Shown here piece after piece: positions 1 through 11,789 of a DNA stretch of 20,293 nucleotides (the stretch's first letter is position 1; every line of letters starts with the position of its first letter). Under the pieces are notes generated by a model, which saw only the letters and a list, made by a program, of their open reading frames with translations, searched no databases and was not told where the DNA came from. The stretch comes from Rhizophagus sp. LPA8_4_AMF (Eukaryota > Glomeromycota > Glomeromycetes > Glomerales > Glomeraceae): NCBI GenBank assembly GCA_021464525.1, contig JADRCO010001319.1, positions 1 to 20,293 on the forward strand. Direction: 5' to 3'. The position numbers and the translations under genes were made by a program.

Positions 1-9
1 AAAAAAAAA

Positions 10-50
<41 letters not shown>

Positions 51-1107
51 AAATGAAATTATAACTTTTTTAATTTTATACAATAATGTAAGTCACCTTT
101 TTAATTGAATAAAAACACGAAAACGAACCTGTTCTCCTCCATAATATACGTAATAATTATAAGCATGAATAAATTGAGATAATAATTTAACTAAACGCAA
201 TTTTAAGATTATTTTTAAACTATAGAATTAAAATATTTAAAAAAAAAAAAAAAAAAATTTTTTATAAAATAAATTTATTTATTTATATTAGGATATAATT
301 AAAATCGAATTTGTGATAATTAAAAGCATCTTTTAAAGTATAAAGTATAAATTATTATATCACAAGGAGTTACAATGAAGGATGTGAACTTTAAGCAATA
401 TATTTTTAGATTAATTAAAATTAAAAAATTTTTTTTTTATACATTTAATATATTATCAAAATTTTTTTTTTCCTTTTTTTTTCGTATAAAAGCAGCGAGT
501 TTCTTTTCGTTTTTCTCTCTCAATTTTGTTCTCGAACAAAAAAATAAAAAAATTTATAGAAACAAATAATTTTTTAGAACGAATTCTCTTTAATAAATTA
601 TTTAATATATATACTATATACTTTTTTTTTTAATAAATAATTACGAATTTTTATCATTATCTTTTAAAGATAAAAATATTATCACTATTACACAAAATAT
701 ATATATTACAACTTTAGAATAAAACTTTTTTTTTTTTTTTTTGTAATCCAGTCCAAACGCCTATATTTAGTCGCCTAAAATCCTTTTTTTTTCTACCCTC
801 TTCAATTTTGAAAAAAAAAATTTTTTTTTTGTTCATTCAAAGAAAAGAATCTTTTGAAATATCTCTTCTTCTCAAGTAAATACAATAAAAAAATTATAAA
901 AGGGTTCTTACTTTATCCCCCCTTTATTTATTATATTTATTCTCTTGTATATATTTTCGTTTTTTGTATTATAAACAAAAAAATCCCTTTCTTAAAAAAA
1001 AAATCCGTTTTTTTTCTTATACATATTTCTTTTTTTTTTTTTTACTTTCTTACTTTCGTCTTCACACTTGTAACGAATATATACATAATACATACACACG
1101 AAAAAAA
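1..1107. other. AT-rich upstream region of the kinesin gene, no gene seen
   Basis: The stretch is dominated by poly-A and poly-T runs (1-50, 239-263, 722-742) and, near the gene, T/C-rich tracts (about 770-840 and 980-1080). Open frames inside it are low-complexity and resemble no protein. The pyrimidine-rich stretch just before the kinesin ATG at 1108 is the kind of sequence often seen in fungal core promoters and 5' leaders, but I could not pick out a convincing TATA box or a defined factor site. The promoter and 5' UTR presumably lie in the last few hundred bases; this is inference from position only. Confidence 0.5.
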
Positions 1108-1705
1108 ATGACTTCAACTTCCGTACGGTAAGTATCTATCTATAAATCAAAAATTCAAATAATTCCCTTTATTTTTTATTCTTTATTCCTATTTCTTTAC
1201 CGTCCTTATTTATTTTCTTCCACTTTTCTTTTTTACCGTTTTTCGTTTCGTCCTTTCGCTCATCTTCCATTCCGTCCTCTCTAGTGTCGCTTTGAGAGTA
1301 AGACCACTCAATAACAAAGAAACGCTACAGAATTGTAGTGAATGTTTAACATTAATACCTGACGCACCACAAATACTCATTGGAACCGATAAATCCTTTA
1401 CATTTGATTATGTATTCCCATCTGATACTGAACAAGAAGAAGTATTTCAAGATTGCTCAAGTCCGCTAATAGATAAATTCATAGAAGGGTGAGTATACAA
1501 AAAAAAAAAAAAAAAACGGTGTCACGTCGCGCAAGAAGAATCAAATATAATAATTAATATTCCGAAGTACCACAGATATCTTTTTATTAATTTTTGATAT
1601 CAATTTATCAAATTCGGAGATATTAATTTTTGATGATATCACTTTTATTTTTATCGCGCCATTGTTAAATTTATTATTATTTATTATTATAATTTTAATT
1701 TTATT

Positions 1706-1738
<33 letters not shown>

Positions 1739-4700
1739 TTCTTTTATTTTTATTATTTTAGTTATAATGTCACAATCTTAGCATATGGGTATGTAAATAA
1801 CAATCATTATTTAAATTAGTTTGCATATTTATTATTTATTTACTTTTTTATATTTATTATAACTTGAAACAATTTATTAAAATTTTTTATTATTTTTTTT
1901 TCCCCTACTTTTTTAGTCAAACTGGTAGTGGTAAAACATATAGTATGGGTACCGCTTTAGATGGTTCTAATATTTCACCCGAACATCAAGGTACATACAT
2001 ATTTCCATTGTTTGTTATACATAATCCCTTGCATCATTTTTTAAAATGATCATCAAGTTGATCTTCCATCATCAATACTTATTATGTTCATCAAATTAAT
2101 GACGTCATTTATTATTAGGTATCGTTCCACGTGCCATATATAAATTATTTACCGACCTTAACGAACGAAAAGAAAAAAATCCTTCCTATCAATTTGAAGT
2201 TTATGTATCATTCTTAGAATTATATAATGAAGATCTTATAGATTTATTAAACCCACAAAGTAGAGAAAATAATAAAAAAGGAAAGAGTGATTTAATGATA
2301 AGAGAAGATGCAAACGGTCAAATATATTGGGCTGGTGTAAAAGAAGTTCTAGTTTCGGATCCAGATGAACTCTTAGGGTATGTTATAAAATAATATTACA
2401 TATAATTTAATCAACTTTCATTAATTTTATCAAAATTTTTTTTAGACAATTACAAAAGGGTTCACTATGTCGAACTGTCGCTTCAACAGATATGAATATG
2501 GTATCTTCAAGATCACACGCTATATTTTCCGTAATACTGAAACAAACAAGTATAGAATATTTAGAAGAAAATAAAGAAAATGATGCTCCACCAGAATCTT
2601 CAGCCGTTTTAAAAAGAAAGAGTAAACAAAAATCATCGACATCAAAAGTAACTTCAAAATTTCATTTTGTAGATTTGGCTGGTTCAGAAGGGGTAATTAT
2701 TGGTATTTTATTATATTCTTTTATAAAGTCGAAATTATTAATTTGTTTTTATTTTTTTTTTTGCAAAAAAAATTTAATAGCTAAAGAGAACTAACGCCGT
2801 AGGTGATAGAGCAAAAGAAGGAATTGCAATTAATGGTGGTTTACTAGCCCTTGGCAATGTAATTAGTGCTCTTGGTGATGAATCAAGAAAGGTCACTCAT
2901 ATTCCTTATAGAGATTCAAAATTAACACGTTTATTACAAGATTCACTTGGTGGTAATAGTCAAACTCTTTATGTTGGCTTGTGTTTCACCAGCTGATTCT
3001 AATTTTATGGAAACTTTAAATACATTAAAATATGCTAATCGTGCTCGTAATATTAAGAATAAAGTTAGTGTTAATGAAAGTTATGGTGGTAATTCTGTTG
3101 AAATAAATCAACTTCGTGGTCAAATAAGTAGATTAAAGATGGAAATTCAAACTTTACGAGCTGGTGGTTGTAATGAAGAAACAAGTCGTAAACATGAAGA
3201 AGAAATTAAGAGTCTTAAAGGAGAATTAGGAATGACAAAAATGAAACTTCATACTGTTGAACAAGAACTTATCTCTGCAAATGCTGAAAAGAACACTCTT
3301 TTAATGGAAATTAGTTTTAATGATCAAGATCTTTCAGATGCTGATCGTGAACATAGGATTAAAACTCATCGTATCGTTCAAGGTTATGAATCAGAAATTA
3401 AAAATCTTAAAGATCAAGTTTCTGAACTTTTAGCTGCTCAAGCTTCTCTACATCCACGTAAATCTTCTTTGGCTGGAACAACACCAGGAAGGGAGAAAGG
3501 TCATATCAAATTCTCCGATCCTCATATTTATTCATCTGATGAAGATATTCATCATCTTAATAATCATCTTAATAATAATAATAATAATAATGATAATAAT
3601 AATAATAAAGAGAATGGTGAGAAGAAAGGTAAAAAGAAGAAGAAACGTTCTTCAAAGAAAAGTAAGACAAGAGCTGATAGTCACTTTCCAATTTCCGATG
3701 AAGCTTCTACTAAAATCTCATCTGTTGGTCCTTCTTCATCTCATCAATTTGAACATGTCGTAAATGATCAAAGTTTGGAAGAAGCTAAATACTTATTCAC
3801 ACCATATGAAGAAGATGAAGAAAACATTGAGGAAGATGGTGAAAATGTTGATAGTGAATCATTCAAATTTATTCGAAAATTGAGAAGACGTAGTAAGACA
3901 AAAGATAAGCTTGAAAAAGCCAAGGAACAACTCAGACAAAGTTACATGATAATAAAGAATGGAGGTTCTTTACATGATGATCCTATTTTAAGTCAATTAA
4001 TAAAACAACCTTCATCAACTAAGAGTGAAAGTTATATTGATCAAATGATTCCCAATCAACAAAAGGAAAAAAGAAGATCAAGCAGTGTATCTTTCAGTGA
4101 AATTCAAACCATTGAAGTACCAGAATGGCAAGAATCTAATCCACAACCACCACAACCTACTCGTCGTACTTCAAATTCAAGTCGTTCTGTTAGTTTCTCC
4201 GATCAACCAATTTCTCCTAACTCAACTAAATCTTCTCAAAATAGCACTGGTTGCTCATCTCAACAACAACAAAATGTTATTGCTCTTACCCGTATGTTAC
4301 ATCAAATTCAAGCTGATATAGCTGTTAAAGAACAACTCGTTTCACAATTGGAACGTGCTGAACAAGAATATACTTATATGAGAGCTCAATATGAACAGAA
4401 ATTGACTGATATGCAAGAAGCTTTAGTTACCTTACAACAAGAAAGAAATGCCGCCGTTAAACGTGCTCAAAATGCTAGTACTGGTGTTAGTACTCGTGAT
4501 AAGAATTCAATCCTTGCCGAACTCAAAGCTCGTTATGAACACAAGATGAAACGTTTAATCCAAGAAATTGGTGAACTTCGTCGAAAATATAATGAAGCTA
4601 CTCAATCTAATACCACATCAAAGAATCAAAATGAAACAATGCTCAAGAGTATGCGTGCTCAAATTGAACAACTAAAAAGTGAAAAGATGCGAATGATGAA

Positions 4701-6939
4701 ACGTATGAAGGATGAAGCTGAACGTGTCCGTGAAATAACTGAACGTAATCAACGTGAACTTCAAAATCTTCGTCGTAAAGAAAAATCTGCTCAAGAACAA
4801 AAGAAACGTCTTGAAAGAACTAGTGAAATGCAAAAGATCATGCTTGAAAAGAGACAGAAGGAAGTTTTACAAACAAATGGTAAACTTAAATCAGTTATGT
4901 CATTACTTAAACGAACCAATACTCCAAAATCAATCACAAAGGCTTTCCGTCAACACAAACGAACTCAATCAATATCTAATAATCCTGAAGAAGGAAAGGA
5001 ATCGAGACGATCCTCTGATGATTTAAGTCCTATCTATGATGAAGTATTTGCCAGTGGTTATGATAAGAAAAAACTTCTTGATGAAGCAATCTATAAATAT
5101 ATTAGTGGTCGTCAAACATTGGCAATGATGGATGAATGGATCGTTAAAAGAAATAATTTACAAGAGGAGAAGAATGAATTACTTGAAGAACGTGAAAAAA
5201 TAATTACTAGCGAAATTGGAAATGAGTTAGGAGGAGATGCTCAAGCATTAGATGATAAGATTGAGATGATCACCTCAGAAATTACTTATATTAATGCTAA
5301 GATTCATGCTTTGCAATCAAGTATTGCCGCCGAACAAGAAGAAAAATCTGGTGAAAATAGCAAAGAATCTGAAGATAAATCACGAAAGAATAGTATCAAG
5401 TCTAGTAAAATTGATAAGAAACTTTCCTTCATCTTACCAGAAAATGCCACACCTGAAGCATCATATGACGTAGCTGTTCGCATTCTACGAAATTTGGATG
5501 AATTTGAAAGTTATACAATATTAGAATCCTTCTTTAAGGATATTGTTGATCTTCGAACTGGAGATTGGTCTCGACAAATGACCTTAGAACAACAAGAAAA
5601 GACAATTATTGAGTTAAGAAAAACTTTATTGGCCATGCGAAGAGCTGCAGTTCTTACAACAAGTGAATATGAAAAGAAAAACAGAGAACTTGAAGAAGCT
5701 TTACGTATCGGTGGAAGATCACCAAGTCCATCAACTCCGGAAAAGAGAGAATTACAGATGGATGTTATTGAAAATAATACTGCCATTTCCTTATTTGATC
5801 ATAAATTAGATCAAGCTTATGCAGAAGTCGAAGCTGCAGTATCAGCAGGAACTCTTGGAACTCCTGGTCAAATGGGATCATTATCAAGACGCAATTCTTA
5901 CTTCTTTGACGATGATGCAGCTTACTTCTCTTCTTCACCATCATCTGCAAGTCCAATGAATACTGGTAATAATAGAACAAGTTTCTCAAGACCACCAATA
6001 CCTTCCGGTTGGTTAAATCTTCAACCACGTGAAAAAGTACTTGAACAAACTAATGAAACGACGCCGGACGTTCCAACAAATCCAAGAAGAAAAGATTCTG
6101 GTAATAGTGAATCTAGCGGTGATAACAATAATAATGTAAAGAGAAGGTTAAAGAGACCATCTAAAGGTCCATCTACACCATCAACACCAAAAGATGAGAA
6201 TATTTCTCCTTCAACAGAGCTTGGAAACTTGCATTTAGAACGTACAAGATCACTTAATAGTCAACCTATAGAACGTACAAGATCACTCAATAGTCAACCT
6301 TTAGAACGTACAAGGTCCATTGGTCAACCTTTGGAACGAACCAGATCCAGTGATCAACATTTAGAACGCGCCAGAGCTGGTATTCAACTTTCAAGTTCCC
6401 GACGAAGTTCGCTTCGTGATGGGTCAACAATTCTTGCACATAGTCGACAAAGTAGTTCAACAAGCATGGGTTTCCACTTAGAATCAGGTGGCGATGGTCC
6501 ACGTGATAGTGGATATTTTAGCAGCGGTGATAAGCGAAGATCACAAAGCAGTATGGCACGACGAGGTTCCAAAGATATAACAGCAGCATTTCATATGCGA
6601 CAAAGTTCATACGGACGTAGTTCACCCGATAGTGATGATGCAGCAAGCGTAACAAGTACGACCAGTGAACGTGAAAAACGTGCATTAATGGCACATCATA
6701 CACATACAAGATCAGAAACACCGACAGGAGATAATGTTTTTGATCGGTTATCAAAGAGTCAAACACATTCGAGTACAGCAAAGAAATATAATGGTGAGAG
6801 ACGTGGTAGTGTCACTAGTGTTACCAGTGTCTCCAGTGTCTCCAGAGGATATCCTGGTGGTGTCGAAGACACATTAGCAGCATTAGAAGGAAGGCGAGAA
6901 GAATATGTGAAATCGCCCGAACTAAAAGTACAAGCATAA
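1108..6939 (+). CDS. Kinesin-4 family motor protein, KIF21-like, 7 exons, one frameshift in the motor domain
   Basis: Plus-end-directed microtubule motor by family. Exons read as 1108-1127, 1285-1488, 1762-1788, 1917-1990, 2119-2377, 2446-2692 and 2781-6939. All introns are GT..AG, and the joined product is about 1662 residues. The motor spans about residues 5-375: VALRVRPL near residue 8, P-loop GQTGSGKT 84-91, switch I NMVSSRSH 212-219, switch II DLAGSE 271-276, then a neck ending NRARNIKNK at 363-371. The switch II-to-neck stretch and a later coiled coil (about 1046-1250) resemble KIF21 in my memory of the family. No WD40 repeats follow; the tail is Ser/Arg-rich and disordered. A Lys/Ser-rich insertion of roughly 30 residues precedes switch II. 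A poly-Asn then poly-Lys block lies near 537-576. One extra T within 2967-2970 shifts the frame after residue 340, so as written the gene is broken: either an assembly indel or a real mutation. Exon 1 is a 20-nt ATG exon, fixed by phase. Confidence 0.9.
3560..3660 (+). repeat. Poly-Asn (AAT) microsatellite followed by Lys-rich block inside kinesin
   Basis: An AAT/AAC trinucleotide run encodes a polyasparagine stretch broken by one Asp. It is followed directly by a Lys/Arg-rich block ([15 protein letters not shown]) that could act as a nuclear localisation or microtubule/nucleic-acid-binding patch. It sits in a low-complexity linker between predicted coiled coils, so length variation would probably be tolerated. 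Confidence 0.8.
6235..6390 (+). repeat. Five tandem LERTRS-type repeats in the kinesin tail
   Basis: Five head-to-tail units were read directly: 6235-6267, 6268-6300, 6301-6330, 6331-6360 and 6361-6390 (33, 33, 30, 30 and 30 nt). They encode variants of [11 protein letters not shown] that become more diverged toward the 3' end. The first four contain R-T-R-S, which fits basophilic (AGC-type) kinase sites; the last has R-A-R-A and loses the serine. The function is unknown; a phospho-regulated or scaffold-binding tail segment is a guess. Confidence 0.85.
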
Positions 6940-9771
6940 TTTATTATTAATCTTAGAATTTCTATATTAGATTTTAATTCTTAATAATAGAAACTGAACG
7001 TTTACATTAATTTTTCTTTGTTCATATTGTAAAAAAATTTATTTGTAGATATGTGTACTTTTTATTTTCTTTTTTTATTATTCATTTTTTTCTTTTTCTT
7101 TTATTTCTTTTCTCTTACTTTATTCTTCAACCATAGATAGTAACCAAAAAAAAAATTTATTTTTTAAAAAACAAAAGTTTTTTAAAATTATTTGTAAAAT
7201 ATATAAGGCGTTTTTTAAAAATTAATTGTAATTATAAAAAAAAAATAAATAAATGAAAATAATACTTTTGCTTAAAAATTTGATTTTATTTCAATGATTT
7301 TTTTTATTTTTTTTAATGATATTTATATTTTTTTGCAGATCAATTCAATTTTTTTCGAAGTTTTCGCGAAGTGTTTTTAATTACTTATTGATCGTCAAAA
7401 ATTAGCGTGATATAATTAATTAAATTATCCATTAATTTTTTTAGGAAAGTGAAATAATATGAGAAAAAAAAAAGATTATCGATGAAATAAAAATGCCTAG
7501 GATTTTTAATGCGCAAAAATTACTTCAGAGAACGGATACTGATTGTACTTGCATGCATAATAACCTTATTATTATAACATTTATGGCGTGGATTTTTTTT
7601 TAAACTCTTTTAAAGCGTCAAGCGTGTGAATAAGAATAGATTATTTTTACTACAAATCAATTTATTTAATGAAGCAACGCGTTTATCCGCGCTCCTTTAA
7701 ACATGCTACCCTCATTATACGAGACAAAATATATTAAAGATTTAAAGATCGACAGTAAACCGCCGTCCGCGCCCTCGCGTAACAGACCGAGATCAAAGAT
7801 CACCCGGTTTTCTCAATTACACCTACTTGAAACCTAGGCTAACTAAAGATGATATTTACACGTGAAGAAAATTCCAGAAAAGTATATTATAATTAGAATT
7901 GCAATATTTGGAACCTGTAACAGTTTTTATTATGTACAACTTTAAGTTGTTTTTTTTAACCCCTATAAATTCATTGTACAAATTTCCTAAAACAATGGTT
8001 CATACGACATATGCAATATGCCCAACCAAATAAATAATAGCACCGATTTATGGATAACAGATAAAGGATATCTTTCGGAACAATGAAACCAAATTCGTAT
8101 AGACTTTGTCATACGATGAAAGGATTAAAAAATCAGGGGATGAAAAAAAAAAATTTAAAAAAAAACAATTATGTAATCTTCATATAAAAAATGGGGCGTC
8201 TACATTTTTATTTTTTATTTATCATGCGTTAAAAAAAAAATATTCTTTCGCGTAAATGAACGGGAAGTACCACATTTTTATTTACAAATACCTAAATTAT
8301 CTAACAGAAAGAAAATATTTTCCTTTCATATGATTTTTATAGTTTTTGTTTACAATAATAAAGATTTGAGAATGAATTTATCATTCTATCTCAATCATCT
8401 GCCATGAAGAAGCCCACGCCTTATTTTTAAGAGAAAGTAGTTTTTTTTTGTTTATTATGATTAGGTAAAGGGAATTGTAGGTTATCTGATGGTGTCATCG
8501 ATCACAAGGATCACAAGATTTTTGATCAAATCGTTATTCGGAATCGCTATTCGGAACCTAATTTCCTGATGTTTCCTAAACGAGATATTTCTTAAAAGTT
8601 TAGCTAATTTAGCACGCATGGATTAATTTACCAATAATATTTCCAACGAATCAAAATTTTTATATCAAAATTTGGTTCTTTTTATCAACGAATTTTGTCT
8701 TTTTGTTTATAAAATATGCAAAATCATGTTTATCTGTGAACAAACAGTGAACCATTCATTTTCCACATCTTTTAATTTGAATTTTAAATCAATCGATAAA
8801 TGAAATCTTTTCTCCTATCCTTGTTATTTTTCTTTCCTAAATGGTGTATTATTATTGTGATACATAATGTTATTTCCTTGTGTTCATGCTAGATCCTTCC
8901 GATATCATTACTCATTAGTTATTAGGTTTTTTTTTTAGTTTAAAGATAAAAGGAACGTGTTATTTTAAATAATCACCGTTATTTATGTTATTTATTGACT
9001 TTCCGTTGCTCCGTTGCTCCGTTATGTAGTTTCACTAAATATATATATATATAATCAATAATTCTTTATATAGTCAAATTCTCTCTTAAATTAAAAATAA
9101 TTTTTTTTTTTAGATGAAAAAATATATATTTCATTTTTCTCATACACAAAATATATTACGTTACATTTTTTTTTTTTTTATTTTAGTTTATTCCTTTAAC
9201 CCCCACATTTGGATTATAATGGGAATGACATACTCTAAAAGTATTCATTCTTTGCTTAACAGTTAAAATTGTGACATAATTTATGATAATCAGTAATACA
9301 AAGTGAGGATGCTACTTTGTTAAAAGGAGATCATGTGACTCACTTGACACTTACTATATGATATTGTTTTTACATGAAAATAAAATATTAATAATATTAA
9401 TAAGATATATACAATATTTTTAAAACAGTATTTAATTATTAAATTTATTACAATTATTTGATTATTACGTGTTATTCATTCATAACATAACTTGACATAC
9501 AAAAAAGTTATGCTTCATAACAATGTTTTTATGTACAAAAGATCATTCTTCATGATTATATTAATTAATTCTCAAAAGTTTAATAAATTCGATTAATCTT
9601 CAGGTGACTCAGTAAATTTTCACTCAATAAAGTCAAAACTTATATATTCACAGAGTAAAAACTTTATTTTTCAAATAAAAGCAGGATTATTTATTAAATT
9701 TCCTATAGTGTAAAAGCTGTATAACACAAGAAAAATTTTTCTATTTATTCTTTGTATAAAACCTTGATTCA
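6940..9771. other. Intergenic region, 3' of kinesin, no gene recognised
   Basis: No open frame of note on either strand and no tRNA or rRNA signature that I can see. The first few hundred bases (T-rich, with AATAAATAAATGAAAATAA near 7243) presumably hold the kinesin 3' UTR and polyadenylation site. A comparatively GC-rich patch lies at about 7670-7830. Short local duplications occur at about 8500-8570 (ATCACAAG twice, CTATTCGGAA-like twice) and 9004-9031 (CCGTTGCT about 2.5 times). Confidence 0.5.
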
Positions 9772-11789
9772 TTATTCTTCTTTTAATATTGGATTAATTT
9801 GGACTTTTAAGGCCCATTGCTCAACATTACGAAGGGTAGAATTCTCTATCTTGACTGGGCAGTCTTCTTTAGAATCTTTATCTTTAGTCGTGTATTTCTG
9901 GTGTTTGAAGTTGTCATATATTTCATCTGGTACTGCAAAGTATAGTCAGAGCTTTGTATTTTTATTGTATTTATAAAACAGCATCTCATTAATTATATTA
10001 ACCAGTTTAGCCTGATTTATAGGGTGATCTTCAGACATTGTGACTTGTAAAATATTATAAGATGTTACAAATAGATCTGTGATACCAAAATTTTGCTTAT
10101 CTGGCATGATTACTGTATTTTCTTTGGGATACTTTGAGAGGTCAGATACAATTTTTATATGCCCAACTTTCGGCTTACTATAAATGAAAAATTGATCACT
10201 GCCTTTTTCTTTCAGATTCTTTATTTCGAATTTATGGTTTCCAGTACAAAATAAGTGTATAACATAATATTCAAACAAAAATTCTCTGGCACTTGCCAAA
10301 TAAAGATCCTGCATATATCATATTTTATGTAAGCAATTGACCTATGCTGTCTCCTCTAGTTTTTCCTGAATTCTTTCGAACACATAGGGAGAGGCCCATT
10401 TGTAGTAATAATTGTGATGTGTGTTATTAGGCTATCTGTGAATGATTTGATTGCTAATTTTGATACAACTTTTTCATTTTCAGTAAAACATTTAATAATC
10501 TTATCAAAGTTATCGGTCTTTAAAATGGCTAATTCAATATGATTATAAGCTTATTTCTCAATTTTTTCCTTTTTTTCAACGTTCTTTATTTTTAACGACA
10601 TCTCTTATTGACATCTCAAAATTCTAAAAGATATATTTTGGTATTCCACTTGCTTTATAGTAAAGATTATTTACTATTTCTTTTGGTACCAGTGAAAAAA
10701 TATACTTCTGACAAAATAATAATTCTTTCAATTTTCACAGACCCATATAATATTTAATTAGATGTCATTTTTCAAATTCTTGAAAGTCTTTTATTGCAAT
10801 TCCATTTGATGATAGAGAAACAACTGTTTTGCTTCCATTAATTTTGGGGATGTAATACCATCTGCAAGGTACCAAGTTGTGGTTAAATTGAGTAAAAATT
10901 CAAAATCATAATATATTCCACAAGTTATTATTTGATTTTTAAAACAATAGAAATTTTGATCTCTGAGAGGCTGAAAAATTGCAATGACACCTTCACATAA
11001 AAGTTGCATTAAGATGTAGATTAAGAAACATGATTTTCCAATACCTGATGTACCGGTAATAAGAAATCTCTTTAAACTGCAAGTTGATTTCTTTTTCAAT
11101 TAGTCATAAATATACTTGTATGATTTTTTCATATAAAATGCTTTCTGTTTAACTACTGTAAGCTTTTCATTGTATTCAATAACACTATATTTTTACTCGT
11201 TACATTTCAGTAAGTTTGTCCTTTTGGCTCTTTACTACATTATAAATGCTCTCAAACAACGGGTCTAATAAGTGATGTGACAATTTAAAGTCATTAGTTA
11301 CAGGATTCTGAGACCCATTTTACACTTTTCAAGAACTTACCCAATTTTTGCTTCTTTCAAACTCATTTGACTCAGTGGATTTGCATTTTCCTGTACAAAA
11401 AAAGCTGCATTAGTTAATAAAACAAAATCCAAATAGTTATCAGTTATGTCAAAAAGGTTAACGCGTCATATTCAAGTTGACCAATCATTATGACACAAAG
11501 GCTTACCTTAATGTTCAGCTAAATTGGGTTAAATTATTAAAAAAAAAGATTTATCTTAACATTATGGACAATAATAATGGCAAATATTTTATAAAATTAT
11601 CAATAACATACCAGAAATAGTAGTGAGAGAATCTTTCAAAAGACTCTGTTTATCTTCAAGCTTTTCATAACTTTTTAGAGCTGAAAGAAGACTTTTTTCT
11701 TTTTCTGAATTGTTAATTAGATGAATTTGTAATTTTTTAGTTTCTTTTTTATCAAGAAGGCTATCTATAATTTTGTAAATAGTTAACAT
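9772..11789 (-). pseudogene. Decayed Crinkler/RHS-type P-loop NTPase gene
   Basis: Minus-strand remnant of a Crinkler (CRN) / retrotransposon-hot-spot-like protein. CRNs are host-directed effectors or selfish nucleases in oomycetes and fungi: a P-loop NTPase joined to a nuclease-like C-terminus. Order seen: a Lys-rich N-terminal exon opening at ATG 11789 and ending at a GTATGT donor (11611); a Walker A GTSGIGKS at 11031-11054; a TWYLADG segment about 10855-10875 at the Walker B-like position; a GIPKYIF motif near 10630; and a C-terminal domain with QVTMSEDHPI (about 10025-10055). An ancestral end lies at TAA 9774-9772. It is broken repeatedly: in-frame stops at 11195-11193, 11102-11100 and 9948-9946, more stops in 10315-10800, and frame changes near 11200, near 10810 and in 10315-10600. 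Only pieces are open (9946-10314, 10791-11099, 11589-11789). The family call rests on motif order recalled from the family, not a search. Confidence 0.75.

Noticed and set aside
375-1111. Small open frames upstream of the kinesin
   Set aside because: Low-complexity Lys/Phe/Ile-rich translations of poly-A/T and T/C tracts; no domain, and the second overlaps the kinesin start codon.
2947-2970. A non-ATG start (TTG 2947) for a separate 1330-residue protein
   Set aside because: It lies inside the motor domain of the same gene and only marks where the frame changes; upstream exons supply the real start at 1108.
2953-2992. A 40-nt GT..AG intron that would restore the kinesin frame
   Set aside because: It would remove NSQTLMLACVSP, a core strand conserved in kinesin motors, and is shorter than every other intron here (68-273 bp). 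A one-base indel is simpler.
7670-7830. GC-richer patch as an RNA gene or promoter
   Set aside because: No tRNA, 5S or snoRNA signature and no adjacent open frame; composition alone is not enough.
9752-9976. Plus-strand 74-codon frame
   Set aside because: It is the antisense shadow of the C-terminal part of the Crinkler-like pseudogene, whose minus-strand reading is the protein-like one.
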